Positions 16,097-26,004 are shown, counted from the first letter of the stretch. The stretch: 64,000 bases of DNA from Phycisphaeraceae bacterium (GCA_028277745.1 JANQFR010000087.1:1-64000), one strand, 5' to 3'. Program-made: numbers and translations. Notes: generated from the letters alone by a model not told the origin.

Positions 16097-17077
16097 TTAT
16101 CGGCGGCTGCGCACGGGCGCCCGACGGGCCGGCCGGGCGACATGCCGGGGGTGGGCGTGGTGGATCGCCGACGCCGGCGCCGGCCGGTCCCGCGGCGTGA
16201 GGCGCGAGCAGACCAGGCGGTAGAGCATCAGCACCCCGGCCACGAGCAGGATCAACTGCATCAGCCGCCAGGTCAGCCGGTCCGCCAGCACGAGGGCCTT
16301 GTTCGACGTGTGGTCCAACGCCCGGTGGGTGGAGGCGTTGATCTCGACCAACCGCTCGCCCAGGGCGTCGGACTCGAGCAGGCTGTGGATCTCCCGGACC
16401 AGCAGGCGCATCTCGGCGGCCGACGCGGTGACGCCCTCGGCGCTGCGGACCACGTCCTTCATCTCGAACGACGACTCACGGGCCGGCGCCGCCTCGCGCG
16501 GCTCGCGGATCGCGGCGACCGTCTGGTTGAACGCCTGCAGCGTCGCCTCCCACGCGGCGCCCGCCTCCGCGAAACCGTGGGTCGTCCGCTCGACCGTCGC
16601 GGTGATCCGGTCGGCCCGCTCCAGGGCCGCGTCCACCTGCGCCGCCTGCTCCCGCAGCGTCTGCGGCATGCCCTCGGCCACCGCGGCGAGGCGGTCGGCG
16701 CTGTGCGAGATCCGCGCGAAGCTGTCGAGCGCCCCGCTCACCGATTCACGCTGCTCCAGCTCCGCCACCGACAGGCTGACCTGCTCCCGCAGCGTCTGCG
16801 GCATCGTCTCCACGGTATCGGCGAAACGCTGGCTCGCGTCGCCTATCTCCTTGACCCCGTCGCCCGCGTTCACCACCGCGTCCACCAGCCGCAGGGGGAA
16901 CAGCGGGACCCCGAGGATGTGCTCGATCAGGCTCGGCTCGGGCGGCGGCGATTCCTCCCCGCCGCGGGCCGGCCACGCCGCGGACGCCAGCAGCGCAGCG
17001 GCCAGGATCAACGCGGATCGCGACGGCCTGGAGCGGCCCCGGGAAGCGGCGGTCGTGATGCTGAGACGGCGGATCAT
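16097..17077 (-). CDS. Exported/membrane coiled-coil protein of unknown function
   Basis: 326 aa. A signal sequence (about 18-40, RSALILAAALLASAAWPARG) is followed by about 200 residues of helical heptad-like sequence with two copies of the motif MPQTLREQ (VETMPQTLREQVSLS and AEGMPQTLREQAAQV), and a C-terminal transmembrane segment (LMQLILLVAGVLMLYRLV) with a basic tail. The layout resembles a periplasmic stalk anchored in the inner membrane. GGGAGG lies 7 nt before ATG 17077, which fixes the start. Function unknown. Confidence 0.7.
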   Translation of the reverse strand: MIRRLSITTAASRGRSRPSRSALILAAALLASAAWPARGGEESPPPEPSLIEHILGVPLFPLRLVDAVVNAGDGVKEIGDASQRFADTVETMPQTLREQVSLSVAELEQRESVSGALDSFARISHSADRLAAVAEGMPQTLREQAAQVDAALERADRITATVERTTHGFAEAGAAWEATLQAFNQTVAAIREPREAAPARESSFEMKDVVRSAEGVTASAAEMRLLVREIHSLLESDALGERLVEINASTHRALDHTSNKALVLADRLTWRLMQLILLVAGVLMLYRLVCSRLTPRDRPAPASAIHHAHPRHVARPARRAPVRSRR

Positions 17078-17253
17078 GGGTGAACCTCCCGACATCTCTC
17101 CCTCCCCTTCATCCCCCCTCTGTCACCCCCCCTCACCATCGGCCCGGGGGCATGGCGTTTGAAGCCCGCGACCCCCGGATGCGCCATTCCGTCGCCTCCG
17201 CCGCGGGTTCCAGCGGTCGGGCCTCCCCGGCAAACACGGCAAGATGGGCAACC

Positions 17254-20200
17254 TCAGGCAAGCGGCACGCGGGCGCGGAGCTTGGCCAGCGGCCCGGCGT
17301 GGCGCGTCATGACCTGCCGTGTCCGGCGGACGCGGCCGAGAAGGACCTTGTCGCGATGCCAGCCGGGGATCTTGGCGAGTGTTCGGCGGAGGGCCTTCGC
17401 GGCCTCGCGGTAATCGGCCCGTCGATCGGCTCCGCTCAACGCGATCCGGACGGCGTCAGACAAGCCGTAGAGGAACCGATAATACTCATGCAATTCATCC
17501 GCACGGACCGACGCAAGCAGCGCTTCGATGTCATCCGCCCGGCCATCCAACGCGTGGGCCAGCGCGGTCCAGATCAACACGGCGTCGTAGCTGTCATCGG
17601 GCGCGAGCTGGAGCACCGCGCCGCCGACCACGATCGCTTCCCGGTAGCAGCTCGTTGCGCAGAGGCCGTGGAGCAAGTTGGACAGCATCCACGGCTCGGC
17701 GTGCTCACGCTCAGACCAGTCGCGGAGGACCCGTGTCGCCAGGACGTAGTCTTTGGCGGAAACCGCCGCGTAACCGGCCTTGCCCCAGGCCTGATCCGCC
17801 AGCGGGCCGTCCCGCGTCGCGAGCCGGGACAGGTTCTGCTTGATAAAGCGGCGGGCGCGCGCGTGTTGCCGGGGTGTCTCGCCCGCAAAATCGAAGAACA
17901 GGCACGCCGCCCAACGCCAGTGCTCGGGACGGTCGGCCAGTCGGTCGAGGGCCTTGTGGGCGTCGCGCCACTTGTGAAATCGCACCTGCCAGCGGATCAG
18001 CTCGGCCGCGGCCAGCGGGTTGCTGTCGGGGTGCATCGCCGCGGCCGCGATGCGCTGGCGGGTCTTGCCTTTGGCGGCGCCGGCGGCGGGATCGGTCAGG
18101 AGCAGCTCGGTCGCCCGCCCAAAGACGTCGGCGTCCTGGTCAGGCGTGTGGAGCAACGCTTCATAGGCGACCAACGCCCGCTCCCGGTCGCCCTGGCTCA
18201 GGTGCAGTTTCACCTGTTGTCCGAACAAGGCGGCGGGGTACAGGTGCGGCGCGAGCCGCTCGTGCACGGCCACGGCCTCGTCGTAGAGCTTGTCCTGGAG
18301 CAGCAGGTCGAACAACGCCGAGCCCGCAAAGGCGTAGGTCGGATCGAGTTGAAACGCCCGGGCGTAGAGTTCGCGCGCCGCGTTGCGCAGGCCGGCTCGA
18401 TCGTCGGCCGGCACGCCGGAGCGGTCGGCTTCGGTGACCCGGGCGTGGGCCGCGTACGCCAGCGCTTCGGGGTCGTGCGGCGCCAGTTCGGCCATCCGCT
18501 GGGTGGCCTGGCGGTGCAGCGCCGTGTCTTGCTGAGCGATCGCCCAATGGGCCAACTGCTCCCAGCCCCAGTAATAATTGGGGCTGGCCTTCACCACCTC
18601 GTTCATCTGCTCGATGGCCTGGGGCGTCTTCCCCTCCGCGGCCGTGACCCAGGCGGACCGGCCCAGCAGATTGACGGGGGCCGCGGCGCCGAACACCTCG
18701 GGTCTGCACGCCGCGCGCGCTTCGTCGAAACGGCGCAGTTCGGCGAGCGTGAACGCCCGCAGGTCGTGAGCGTCGTTGAACCGCGGCGCGATGCGGATCG
18801 CCGCCTCGAGGGTCTCGAGCCGTTCGCCCGCCTGCTGCGACTGATACAGCAGACGCGCAAGGATCAATCGCAGGTCGGCGTCGCCGGGCTGGCGTTCGAC
18901 CAGCCGTCGGCAGGTCGCGGCCGGGCGGTCTGGCTGCTTGAGGTGTTCGCACCAGTGGCGGTACGCGTCCCAGAGCTGAGTGAGCCCGGGGGCGAGGTCG
19001 AAGGCGGCCTCGGCGATGCGCAACGCCTCCTCATCCTGTTGCGACGCCCAGCGCAGCCGGGCGTGGCGGGCATGGAACACGGGGTTTCGCGGGTCGCGCC
19101 GGAGCGTTTCCTCAATGAACCGCAGCGCGTCCTCAAAACGCGCCTCCGCACCGAGGCGCTCGGTCAGCCGCTGGACCGCCTGGTCGTTGGTCGGATCGAT
19201 CCGCAGGGCCTCGCGCAGGCTGTCTTCGCAAGCCTGGGGCTCCAGCCGCGCGTGGTGCACCTCGGCGCGGTTGAGCCACAACATCGCCACGAGCGGGAAC
19301 TGCTCCGTCGCCTCCGCGGCCAGGTCCGACGCCGGGTCGAGCTGATTCATCCGGCAATGCTGCTGGACCAGCACCGACCACGCGGCCCAGAGGTCCGGGC
19401 GGTGGCGGTGGACGGTGGTCAGGATCTCCAGCAGCTCGTCCGGGGGCATCGTGCTGGCGGCGGCCTCGGCGAACGCGGGCAGGCCGCCGCCGAACAGCGT
19501 CTGCTCACGGAACTGGTCCGCGATGAACCGGGCCGCGTCGAGCGCCTCGGCCGGGTCGTGGCACACCTCGATCAGCCGGTAGATCGCGTGAGGGTTGTCG
19601 GCGCCGCGGGCGATGGCGAGCCGATACGCCTCCTGGGCCGCGGCGTGATCGCCGGTCTGAATCGCGAGCTCGGCGCGCAGGTGAAGCGTCGCGATGTTGG
19701 CCGGGTCCAGCGCTTCGGCGGTCCGGGCGAGCCGGCGGGCTTCCTCGATCTGGCCGTCGGTCAGCAGGTGGAGCGCCAACTCGCGCACCGCCCACGCGTT
19801 GACGGGGTTGAGCTCGATCAGGTGCTCCAGCGTCGCACGGGCGCGCGGCGGGTCGGCGTCGCGCAGGCGACTGTACAGCACCTCGTGCAGCCCGGTATGG
19901 TGCGCGAAGCGCTGGCACACCGCCTCCAGGCGCTTGACGCCCGCCTCCGGGCCGTGCAGTGACGACAGCAGCTCCGCGGTCTGCGATTGGGCCTCCACGT
20001 TCAGCGGCTCGGCTTCGGCCAGCGCCGACCAGCGCTCCAGGGCCTCGGCGAGCCGGCCGTCGCACGTGTCGACCTGGGCGGCGGCGTACAGCCAGCTCGC
20101 CCGCCTCGAAAACGGCTCGGCGGCGGCCAGCAGCTCACGCGCCCGCGCCGAGCGGTTGAACAAAGCGTTCTCAATCGCCACGTACTGGAGCAGGTCCGGG

Positions 20201-22353
20201 TCCTCCGGGCGACGGCGGACACCCTCCTCCAGCACCGTCAGACCCGCCTCGTGGCGGCCCGCCCGGCGCAGCGCACGTTGGTAAGTCATCACCGGGCCTG
20301 ACGACTTGCCGCCCAGGCTCTCGGCCCGCTGACGCAGGTGCTCGAGCGCCTGGGGGACCTGCCGGACGTGTTGCTGGGCGACGAAGTGGTCGTTGGCGTA
20401 GACCTCGTTTTTGTCGGCAAGCGTGAACGCGAACCGGAACGCGTCGATCGCCAGCAGGCGTTGCTGGGGGTCGTCCCACAGGCTCTGGGCCAGCGCGTGG
20501 TACAGGCTGGCGCTGTTGCGCTGCCGCAGCAAGCTGCGTAGCATCGACCGCACCCGCGCCGCCTGCCGGCCGTCCTCGGACAGCGCCGCCGCCAGCCGTT
20601 CGCGGAACACGCCGTCCTTCTTGGGGTCGGCGGCCAAGGGCTCAAGCATCTCGATCACCTGGCCGCGTTGGTCCAGCTGGTTCAACAGCGTGTAGCGGCG
20701 CATCATCAGGTGCTCGTTCTGCGGGTAGCGGTCCAGGAGCGTCTCCACCGCCGCGAGCTCCCCGGGGGTGTCGCCGTCGTAGGCCGCCAGCGACATGCGC
20801 GTGAATTGCACGAGCGGGTGAGAGGGGGCCGAGGCTTCGAGTTGGTCCGCCAGGTCGGCGGCGGACGCGCGGTCGTGACCCCGCAGCGCCCGATGAAACC
20901 GGTGATACAGCTCGTACTGCTCCGCATCGGGGAGCTCCAGCTCGGTCAGCCGGTGGGCGTCTTCTTCAGGGACGAGCGCCATGCCCCGCGGCCCGGTCGG
21001 GCCGTATCGCTCCTCCAGCCCGGTATCAAGCATCTCCCCGAGGTACGGCAGATACGGGTCGCGCAACAGGATGGTCTGTCGGGCCTTGTCGAAGCCGATC
21101 ACCGCCTGGAGATGAGCGTTGTCCGCTTCGACCGTGCTGAGGGTGAACGGCAGGCCGTTTTCCACCAGCAGCGCGGCCGCGTCGGGCGTGACCTTGAACT
21201 CGCGCACCACGTAGCCGTTCTGCTCGGCCCAGAGGCGCTCGCTGTGCCAGGGAGTGCCGTCGTAGCAGATCTCTTCGGCGACCTGCAGATGGTCGGCGGG
21301 CCGGCCGAAGTAATGGGCGATCGCGGACAGCGTCGCCGGCGCGCAGGTCGCGTGGTGTTGCCGGACAAAGGGGATCGGCAAGACCCGGCGGCGCCGGTCG
21401 CGGGCGGGGTCCTTTTCCGCCGCTTCCAGCGACGCCGTCACCGATTCGAAGAACAGGCCCTTGACCTGCCGGCCCTGTTCGATCGAACGCGCCCAATCGT
21501 CGAGGTGGTAGGCCGTGTCGGACAGGCGGGCCGCCATGGCCATGTCGGTGGTCTTGTCGCGCAGGACCCAGTGGTCGCGGGCCTTGCAGATCGCTTCGTC
21601 TTCGCGGCGGTATGCCTGCTGCTCGCGGTAAAACCCGGCCAGCTGCCACCACAGGTCGCCCGATTGCAGCGTCTGGGTCTCGCGCTCCAGCAGCTCGATC
21701 CCCTCGTCCATCTGGCTGCGGAGGATCAGGAGGTGCGCCAACACCTGCACCGCGGGGCGGAAGTGGGGGCGCAGGTGCAGCGCATGCCGGGCCGCCTCGA
21801 TCGCCTCGTCGTACCGGTCCGCGGCCTCGTAGACGCCCGCACGCTCCACGAAGATCCAGGCCCGCTGGGGCATGATCGCCAGCGCCGCCTCGATGTCGGC
21901 TTCCGCCGCCGTGAAGTCGCGGAACCCGGCCTTGACCGACGCGCGCATCGCCAGCCAGTCGGCGCACACCTTGGGGTTGGACCGACGCAGCGATTCCGCG
22001 GCCGGCCCCGGCTCGGCCGGGGCGTCGCCGAACCGCCGCAGCAGCAGCCAGGCCCGCCAGAACCCGAATCGGCTCCGCAGCGAATAGACGTAGAACAAGA
22101 GGTTGTCGGGGTCCCCCGGATGCCGGCGGTAGTTCGTGAAGTGCAGCGCCGACGAAAGCCGGTGGCCCCCCAGGTTGGCCGCCAGGCGGCCGGCGAGGCG
22201 GCGCGCCGCCGGCCCCTCCCACTCCGACAGCCCGCCCAGCGGCTTGCTGATCTCATGCGCGTCGAGATAGCGGGCGCTGTCGTAAGCGGCCTGAACCCGG
22301 GCGAGAAGATTGTCGTTGAAGTCTGTGGTGTCAGACGATTGGTGCGTGGTCAC
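17254..22353 (-). CDS. Giant TPR protein with embedded C39-like peptidase domain
   Basis: 1,699 aa, cytoplasmic as read (no signal). TPR-like helical pairs fill residues about 60-290 and about 500-1650. A papain-like C39 peptidase domain sits at about 325-450 with Cys337 (HHATCAPATLSAIAHYFG), His414 (NAHLQAVIGFD) and Asp432 (LLRDPYLPY) in the order expected for a catalytic triad. C39 domains usually cut leader peptides at double glycine in ABC exporters, but no transporter part is present. The GTG start at 22353 is preferred because an extended -10 promoter (22397-22405) lies inside the longer frame that opens at 22530. Substrate unknown; an in-frame chance resemblance is unlikely with all three residues present. 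Confidence 0.75.
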   Translation of the reverse strand: MTTHQSSDTTDFNDNLLARVQAAYDSARYLDAHEISKPLGGLSEWEGPAARRLAGRLAANLGGHRLSSALHFTNYRRHPGDPDNLLFYVYSLRSRFGFWRAWLLLRRFGDAPAEPGPAAESLRRSNPKVCADWLAMRASVKAGFRDFTAAEADIEAALAIMPQRAWIFVERAGVYEAADRYDEAIEAARHALHLRPHFRPAVQVLAHLLILRSQMDEGIELLERETQTLQSGDLWWQLAGFYREQQAYRREDEAICKARDHWVLRDKTTDMAMAARLSDTAYHLDDWARSIEQGRQVKGLFFESVTASLEAAEKDPARDRRRRVLPIPFVRQHHATCAPATLSAIAHYFGRPADHLQVAEEICYDGTPWHSERLWAEQNGYVVREFKVTPDAAALLVENGLPFTLSTVEADNAHLQAVIGFDKARQTILLRDPYLPYLGEMLDTGLEERYGPTGPRGMALVPEEDAHRLTELELPDAEQYELYHRFHRALRGHDRASAADLADQLEASAPSHPLVQFTRMSLAAYDGDTPGELAAVETLLDRYPQNEHLMMRRYTLLNQLDQRGQVIEMLEPLAADPKKDGVFRERLAAALSEDGRQAARVRSMLRSLLRQRNSASLYHALAQSLWDDPQQRLLAIDAFRFAFTLADKNEVYANDHFVAQQHVRQVPQALEHLRQRAESLGGKSSGPVMTYQRALRRAGRHEAGLTVLEEGVRRRPEDPDLLQYVAIENALFNRSARARELLAAAEPFSRRASWLYAAAQVDTCDGRLAEALERWSALAEAEPLNVEAQSQTAELLSSLHGPEAGVKRLEAVCQRFAHHTGLHEVLYSRLRDADPPRARATLEHLIELNPVNAWAVRELALHLLTDGQIEEARRLARTAEALDPANIATLHLRAELAIQTGDHAAAQEAYRLAIARGADNPHAIYRLIEVCHDPAEALDAARFIADQFREQTLFGGGLPAFAEAAASTMPPDELLEILTTVHRHRPDLWAAWSVLVQQHCRMNQLDPASDLAAEATEQFPLVAMLWLNRAEVHHARLEPQACEDSLREALRIDPTNDQAVQRLTERLGAEARFEDALRFIEETLRRDPRNPVFHARHARLRWASQQDEEALRIAEAAFDLAPGLTQLWDAYRHWCEHLKQPDRPAATCRRLVERQPGDADLRLILARLLYQSQQAGERLETLEAAIRIAPRFNDAHDLRAFTLAELRRFDEARAACRPEVFGAAAPVNLLGRSAWVTAAEGKTPQAIEQMNEVVKASPNYYWGWEQLAHWAIAQQDTALHRQATQRMAELAPHDPEALAYAAHARVTEADRSGVPADDRAGLRNAARELYARAFQLDPTYAFAGSALFDLLLQDKLYDEAVAVHERLAPHLYPAALFGQQVKLHLSQGDRERALVAYEALLHTPDQDADVFGRATELLLTDPAAGAAKGKTRQRIAAAAMHPDSNPLAAAELIRWQVRFHKWRDAHKALDRLADRPEHWRWAACLFFDFAGETPRQHARARRFIKQNLSRLATRDGPLADQAWGKAGYAAVSAKDYVLATRVLRDWSEREHAEPWMLSNLLHGLCATSCYREAIVVGGAVLQLAPDDSYDAVLIWTALAHALDGRADDIEALLASVRADELHEYYRFLYGLSDAVRIALSGADRRADYREAAKALRRTLAKIPGWHRDKVLLGRVRRTRQVMTRHAGPLAKLRARVPLA

Positions 22354-22396
22354 GGAACCCCCGAAGCAAGACCGTTCAATACGTTTTCCGACTGAT

Positions 22397-22405
22397 ATTA
22401 TACCA
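22397..22405 (-). promoter_or_regulatory. Extended -10 promoter for the giant TPR gene
   Basis: Minus-strand TGGTATAAT is a perfect extended -10 element (TGnTATAAT). The first transcribed base would be near 22390, about 37 nt before the GTG at 22353. The -35 region is poor, as is common with extended -10 promoters. It argues against the longer reading frame starting at 22530. Confidence 0.65.
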
Positions 22406-22522
22406 GAAAACCCGCCTCCCAGACACCGCGGACGGCCCGCCTCGACGCCCGGCGCCCCATCATTTCCACGCCCTCCCCTGCTCCTTCCCGACCGGGCCTC
22501 AGCGCGCCTCCGGCGCCAGGGG

Positions 22523-23818
22523 TCATTCAACCGGCGGCTCGCCGGCGGGCCAGCCGGCGATCGCCTTGGCCTGCTCGTAGTCGATCACCCGCCAACCGCC
22601 GCGGCGGTGCTCGGGGATGTTCCGCATCATCGATCGAAGCTTCCGCTCCATGATCTCGGGGATCACCATCGTCGAAACAATCTCGATCAGATACAGCTTC
22701 CGATCCCGCCCCGCGATGATGATGTCACAGACCCGCTCGTCGTCGGTCATCTGCTGCCCCGTCTCCTCGTCCACCAGATCACTCAGCGGCCGACGCACCA
22801 GCACGAAGTGGCAATCGTACTCGCCCGATTGCACCACCGGCTCGACCACGTCATCAACCAGCCGCGCGTAACGGGCGTTGTAATCCTCCTGCCAGATGTA
22901 GTATGGACGGTGACCCTGCTCCGCCCCCATCCGCTGCACTTCCTCCCGGCCGGCGATCATCCCGTGCGCGTCCAGCACCGCCTCGATCGCGCGACAACGG
23001 GCGGGCTCGACGATCCATAGATAAACAGATTCATCGAAGCTGTTTTTGCCGATCGGTTTCAGCTGACCGCGGTCGGACGAACCCCGGATCCATTCGATCA
23101 GCGGGGTCCCTTCGACCTCGGCCTTCGACTGCGGCCCGGCAAGGAAGTTCCATCGCGTCACGCACGGGAACATGCCGCGGAGATAGGGGGACCAGCGGTT
23201 GCAAAACTTCCAGTTGTGCTCGTCGATCCGTTCTTCCTCCATGTCCTCGGGCTCGTTCACCCACAACTGACTGGCATTAAAGATCGCGCATTGGAGTGTG
23301 GGACGCCAGAAGCCGATCCCGGTTTCAACCGAGAAGATTTCCGCAAACCGGCGTGCCGCGTCCAACACGATGTCTTCAACCTCTTCAGGCGAAGCGTCCG
23401 GGTGGCGTCGGACGCCCATCATTAAGCAGTCGCCGTGTTCCTGAGGTTTTTCGTTCGACCTGCCGTAATACCCGCCGCGCCAGTTGTACGTGAATTCCAT
23501 GTTCTGGATAAGGCCGCGTGCTCCTTCGGGAAGCGAACCGGCGATCACGATGCTCGCTATCCGCGTCCAATCCTCCCGTTCACCAAACTTTTTCCGCCAG
23601 GTTTTCACCGTCGCGTTGAGGCTCTTGGGTCTCCCTTTATCACGGTCGAACCTGCAATGGATGGCTTGATACGTGAGCGATAAGCCGGGAACGACTTCCA
23701 CCATGCGATGAAACAGCTCCCGCATCTGCTGCGGCCGAAGCGATCGCTGAAGACCCAGCATGCAGAAAGCAAAGCCTTTGCGGTCATCGCCAATCGCGGT
23801 GCGGCCGGTCGGGTTCAT
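22523..23818 (-). CDS. Protein of unknown family, tandem paralogue 1
   Basis: 431 aa, no signal peptide or membrane segment, not assigned to a family. It is clearly homologous to the next gene upstream: shared blocks include KTWRKKFGEREDW, EEVEDIVLDAARRF, GFWRPTLQ, VTRWN, and the last 125 residues are almost identical (ARYARLVDDVVEP, HFVLVRRPLSDLVD, RSMMRNIPEHRRGGW). The C-terminal part (VCDIIIAGRDRKLYLIEI) resembles an alpha/beta core. Ends 170 bp before the TPR gene start on the same strand. An immunity or toxin-related role is possible for lineage-specific tandem pairs, but nothing here proves it. Confidence 0.75.
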   Translation of the reverse strand: MNPTGRTAIGDDRKGFAFCMLGLQRSLRPQQMRELFHRMVEVVPGLSLTYQAIHCRFDRDKGRPKSLNATVKTWRKKFGEREDWTRIASIVIAGSLPEGARGLIQNMEFTYNWRGGYYGRSNEKPQEHGDCLMMGVRRHPDASPEEVEDIVLDAARRFAEIFSVETGIGFWRPTLQCAIFNASQLWVNEPEDMEEERIDEHNWKFCNRWSPYLRGMFPCVTRWNFLAGPQSKAEVEGTPLIEWIRGSSDRGQLKPIGKNSFDESVYLWIVEPARCRAIEAVLDAHGMIAGREEVQRMGAEQGHRPYYIWQEDYNARYARLVDDVVEPVVQSGEYDCHFVLVRRPLSDLVDEETGQQMTDDERVCDIIIAGRDRKLYLIEIVSTMVIPEIMERKLRSMMRNIPEHRRGGWRVIDYEQAKAIAGWPAGEPPVE

Positions 23819-24001
23819 GGCCCTGTTCGAACTCCCTGGAATAGGTCTTTTCTGTGGCTCCCGCAGAGTATATGGGCTGACCGGCGCCGCGCCATCATCG
23901 CGGGTGTATGCTCCTGCAAGATCGACCAGCTTTCTTTCGCAGGAATGCTCGTCCCGGCCTCGTCTCCCTGCGAGGTTGAAGCCCCTGATCGCAAAGCGTC
24001 T

Positions 24002-25309
24002 TCAAGCGTCATCAACCGGCGGCTCGCCGGGGGGCCAGCCGGCGATCGCCTTGGCCTCTTCGTAATCGATCACCCGCCAACCGCCGCGGCGGTGCTCGGG
24101 GATGTTCCGCATCATCGACCGCAGCTTCCGCTCCACGGTCTGCGGCAGGACGTTGGGGAAAGCGACCTCGATCAGATACAGCTTGCGATCCTGTCCCGCG
24201 ATGATGATGTCGCAGACCCGCTCGTCGTCGGTCGCCTCCCGCCCCGTCTCTCCGTCCACCAGGTCACTCAGCGGCCGACGCACCAACACGAAGTGAGCGT
24301 CGTATTCTCCCGACTTGATCAAGGGCTCCACCACGTCGTCCACCAGACGGGCGTAGCGGGCGACGTAATTCTCCTGCCAAACAGAGTACGGGCGGAAACC
24401 ACGCGTGCTCCAAATGCTGGTCAACTCCTCTCCGGTCAAAATCAAACCGGCATGAATCAATGCCTGCTCGATGTCTAAACACTTATCCGCATCCACAATC
24501 CAAAGCAGCATCTTTTCGTCTAAGGCGTTCCTGCCAACAGATTCAATCCGGCCCCGTTCCGGATTACCGTTGATCCAATCGATGAGCGGCGCATCATCGA
24601 TTCGGGACTGGAATTGCGGAGGGCAGAGAACATTCCAACGCGTCACGCAAGGGAGATAGCCGGCCGAATACATGGCATGGGGGAAGATGTACTTGTGACT
24701 CGCTTCGTGCACTTCTCGCTCGTTCGGCAGGCCATCAAAGTTCACACCGTCCGCGTTGCAGATCGCCATCTGAAGGTTCGGCCGCCAAAAACCGAAACCC
24801 GCCTCGATCCGAAACGCGTTTGAAAGGCTGCGGATCGCATGGAGAACCAGATGTTCCACTTGATCGGGGCTGACATCGGGATGGCGCTCGACTCCGATCA
24901 GGATGTGGTCGCCCGCCTCGCCGTACTTCCCCACGGTCAAACCGTGCTTGCCGTCGTAGCGCTGGTAAATCAATTCGAGATCCGTCACGACGCCGTGGGC
25001 GCCCTCAGGCAGCCTGCCGCCGATGACGATCGAATTGAGCCCGGTCCAATCCTCTCGTTCACCGATACGTTTCCGCCATGTTTTCCGCTTGGCGCTGACG
25101 CTTCGCTGTTTCCTGTTGCGGTCAAGGAACGTGCAGCCGACTCCGTCATTTTCAAGTGACATAAGCGAAACAACTTCCATCATCTGATGGAAGAAGCCGC
25201 GTAGCCGCCCGGTCGGAAGTGCATATTGGATACCCGCAAGCTTGACGGCAAACCCAACGCGATCATGGCCACACGCCGTTCGGTGGGTCGGGTTGCTCGT
25301 CATCTTCAT
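24002..25309 (-). CDS. Protein of unknown family, tandem paralogue 2
   Basis: 435 aa, soluble, family not recognised. Same layout as paralogue 1: KTWRKRIGEREDW, PDQVEHLVLHAIRSL, GFWRPNLQ, VTRWN, then a near-identical C-terminal third ending GGWRVIDYEEAKAIAGWP. The first 300 residues have diverged much more than the tail, which suggests gene conversion or strong selection on the C-terminal part. The start may be ATG 25309 or ATG 25303; neither has a clear Shine-Dalgarno. The 183 bp between the paralogues hold no convincing gene. Confidence 0.75.
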   Translation of the reverse strand: MKMTSNPTHRTACGHDRVGFAVKLAGIQYALPTGRLRGFFHQMMEVVSLMSLENDGVGCTFLDRNRKQRSVSAKRKTWRKRIGEREDWTGLNSIVIGGRLPEGAHGVVTDLELIYQRYDGKHGLTVGKYGEAGDHILIGVERHPDVSPDQVEHLVLHAIRSLSNAFRIEAGFGFWRPNLQMAICNADGVNFDGLPNEREVHEASHKYIFPHAMYSAGYLPCVTRWNVLCPPQFQSRIDDAPLIDWINGNPERGRIESVGRNALDEKMLLWIVDADKCLDIEQALIHAGLILTGEELTSIWSTRGFRPYSVWQENYVARYARLVDDVVEPLIKSGEYDAHFVLVRRPLSDLVDGETGREATDDERVCDIIIAGQDRKLYLIEVAFPNVLPQTVERKLRSMMRNIPEHRRGGWRVIDYEEAKAIAGWPPGEPPVDDA

Positions 25310-25356
25310 TCACCCGCATCCTGAAACCCACGGCCGCCGGGTCATGTGAAATCGAT

Positions 25357-26004
25357 CTAGCCCCGGGCCTCCGCCACCCGGTCGACGAAGCGTTGGGCCA
25401 GCGCGGTGAGGCCCGCCCAGTCCTGGGCGGCGATCATGTCCTTTTTCACCAGCGCCGAACCCACGCCCAGGCACACCGCGCCGGCGGCGAACCAGTCGGG
25501 GATCGTCTCCAGGCTGACCCCGCCGGTGGGGGTGAGCTTCAGGTGCGGCATGGGGGCGAGCACATCCTTGAAGTACCGCGGCCCGAAGTGATTGGCGGGG
25601 AAGACCTTGACCAGGTCCGAGCCGGCCTCGAAGGCGGTGAGGATCTCGGTGGGGGTCAGCGCGCCGGCGAGCACGGGCTTGTCCGCGGCGTGGGCGGCGT
25701 CGACCACCTCCTGCTTGAACGTGGGGGCGACCACGAACCGGGCGCCGGCGTTGATCGCGTCGGTCGCCATGCGCGCGTTGAGGACCGAGCCCACGCCGAT
25801 GAGGCAGTCGTCGCCGAACTCCCGGGTCGCCGCCTCGATGCCCTCCAGGGCGCCGGGGGTGGTCATGGTGATCTCGGCGACGGTCACCCCGCCGTCGCGC
25901 AGGGCGCGGCAGGTCTCGATCAGGCCCGAGGAGGAGTCGGCCCGGATGATGGCGACGAGGCCGACGGACTGGATACGGTCAACGATTTCGGAGCGGGTGG
26001 GCAT
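25357..26004 (-). CDS. eda: Bifunctional KDPG/KHG aldolase
   Basis: 215 aa. Cleaves 2-keto-3-deoxy-6-phosphogluconate to pyruvate and glyceraldehyde 3-phosphate in the Entner-Doudoroff route and uronate breakdown. GLVAIIRADSS opens the class I TIM barrel; the Schiff-base lysine lies in SDLVKVFPANHFGP, and LTPTGGVSLETIPDWFAAG is the phosphate-binding end. ATG 26004 is preferred to the upstream TTG at 26037. A strong terminator for the preceding gene lies just upstream, so it has its own promoter. Standalone; no edd gene in the window. Confidence 0.93.
   Translation of the reverse strand: MPTRSEIVDRIQSVGLVAIIRADSSSGLIETCRALRDGGVTVAEITMTTPGALEGIEAATREFGDDCLIGVGSVLNARMATDAINAGARFVVAPTFKQEVVDAAHAADKPVLAGALTPTEILTAFEAGSDLVKVFPANHFGPRYFKDVLAPMPHLKLTPTGGVSLETIPDWFAAGAVCLGVGSALVKKDMIAAQDWAGLTALAQRFVDRVAEARG

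Noticed and set aside
17080-19962. 960-codon plus-strand frame and 20668-22395 frame
   Set aside because: Antisense to the TPR gene; composition typical of a shadow frame.
22354-22530. N-terminal extension of the giant TPR protein to 22530
   Set aside because: An extended -10 promoter lies inside it and the sequence is Arg/Gly-rich filler; it would also overlap the upstream gene.
23819-24015. 66-codon minus-strand frame between the tandem paralogues
   Set aside because: Overlaps the 3' end of paralogue 2, no Shine-Dalgarno, no similarity to anything recognised.
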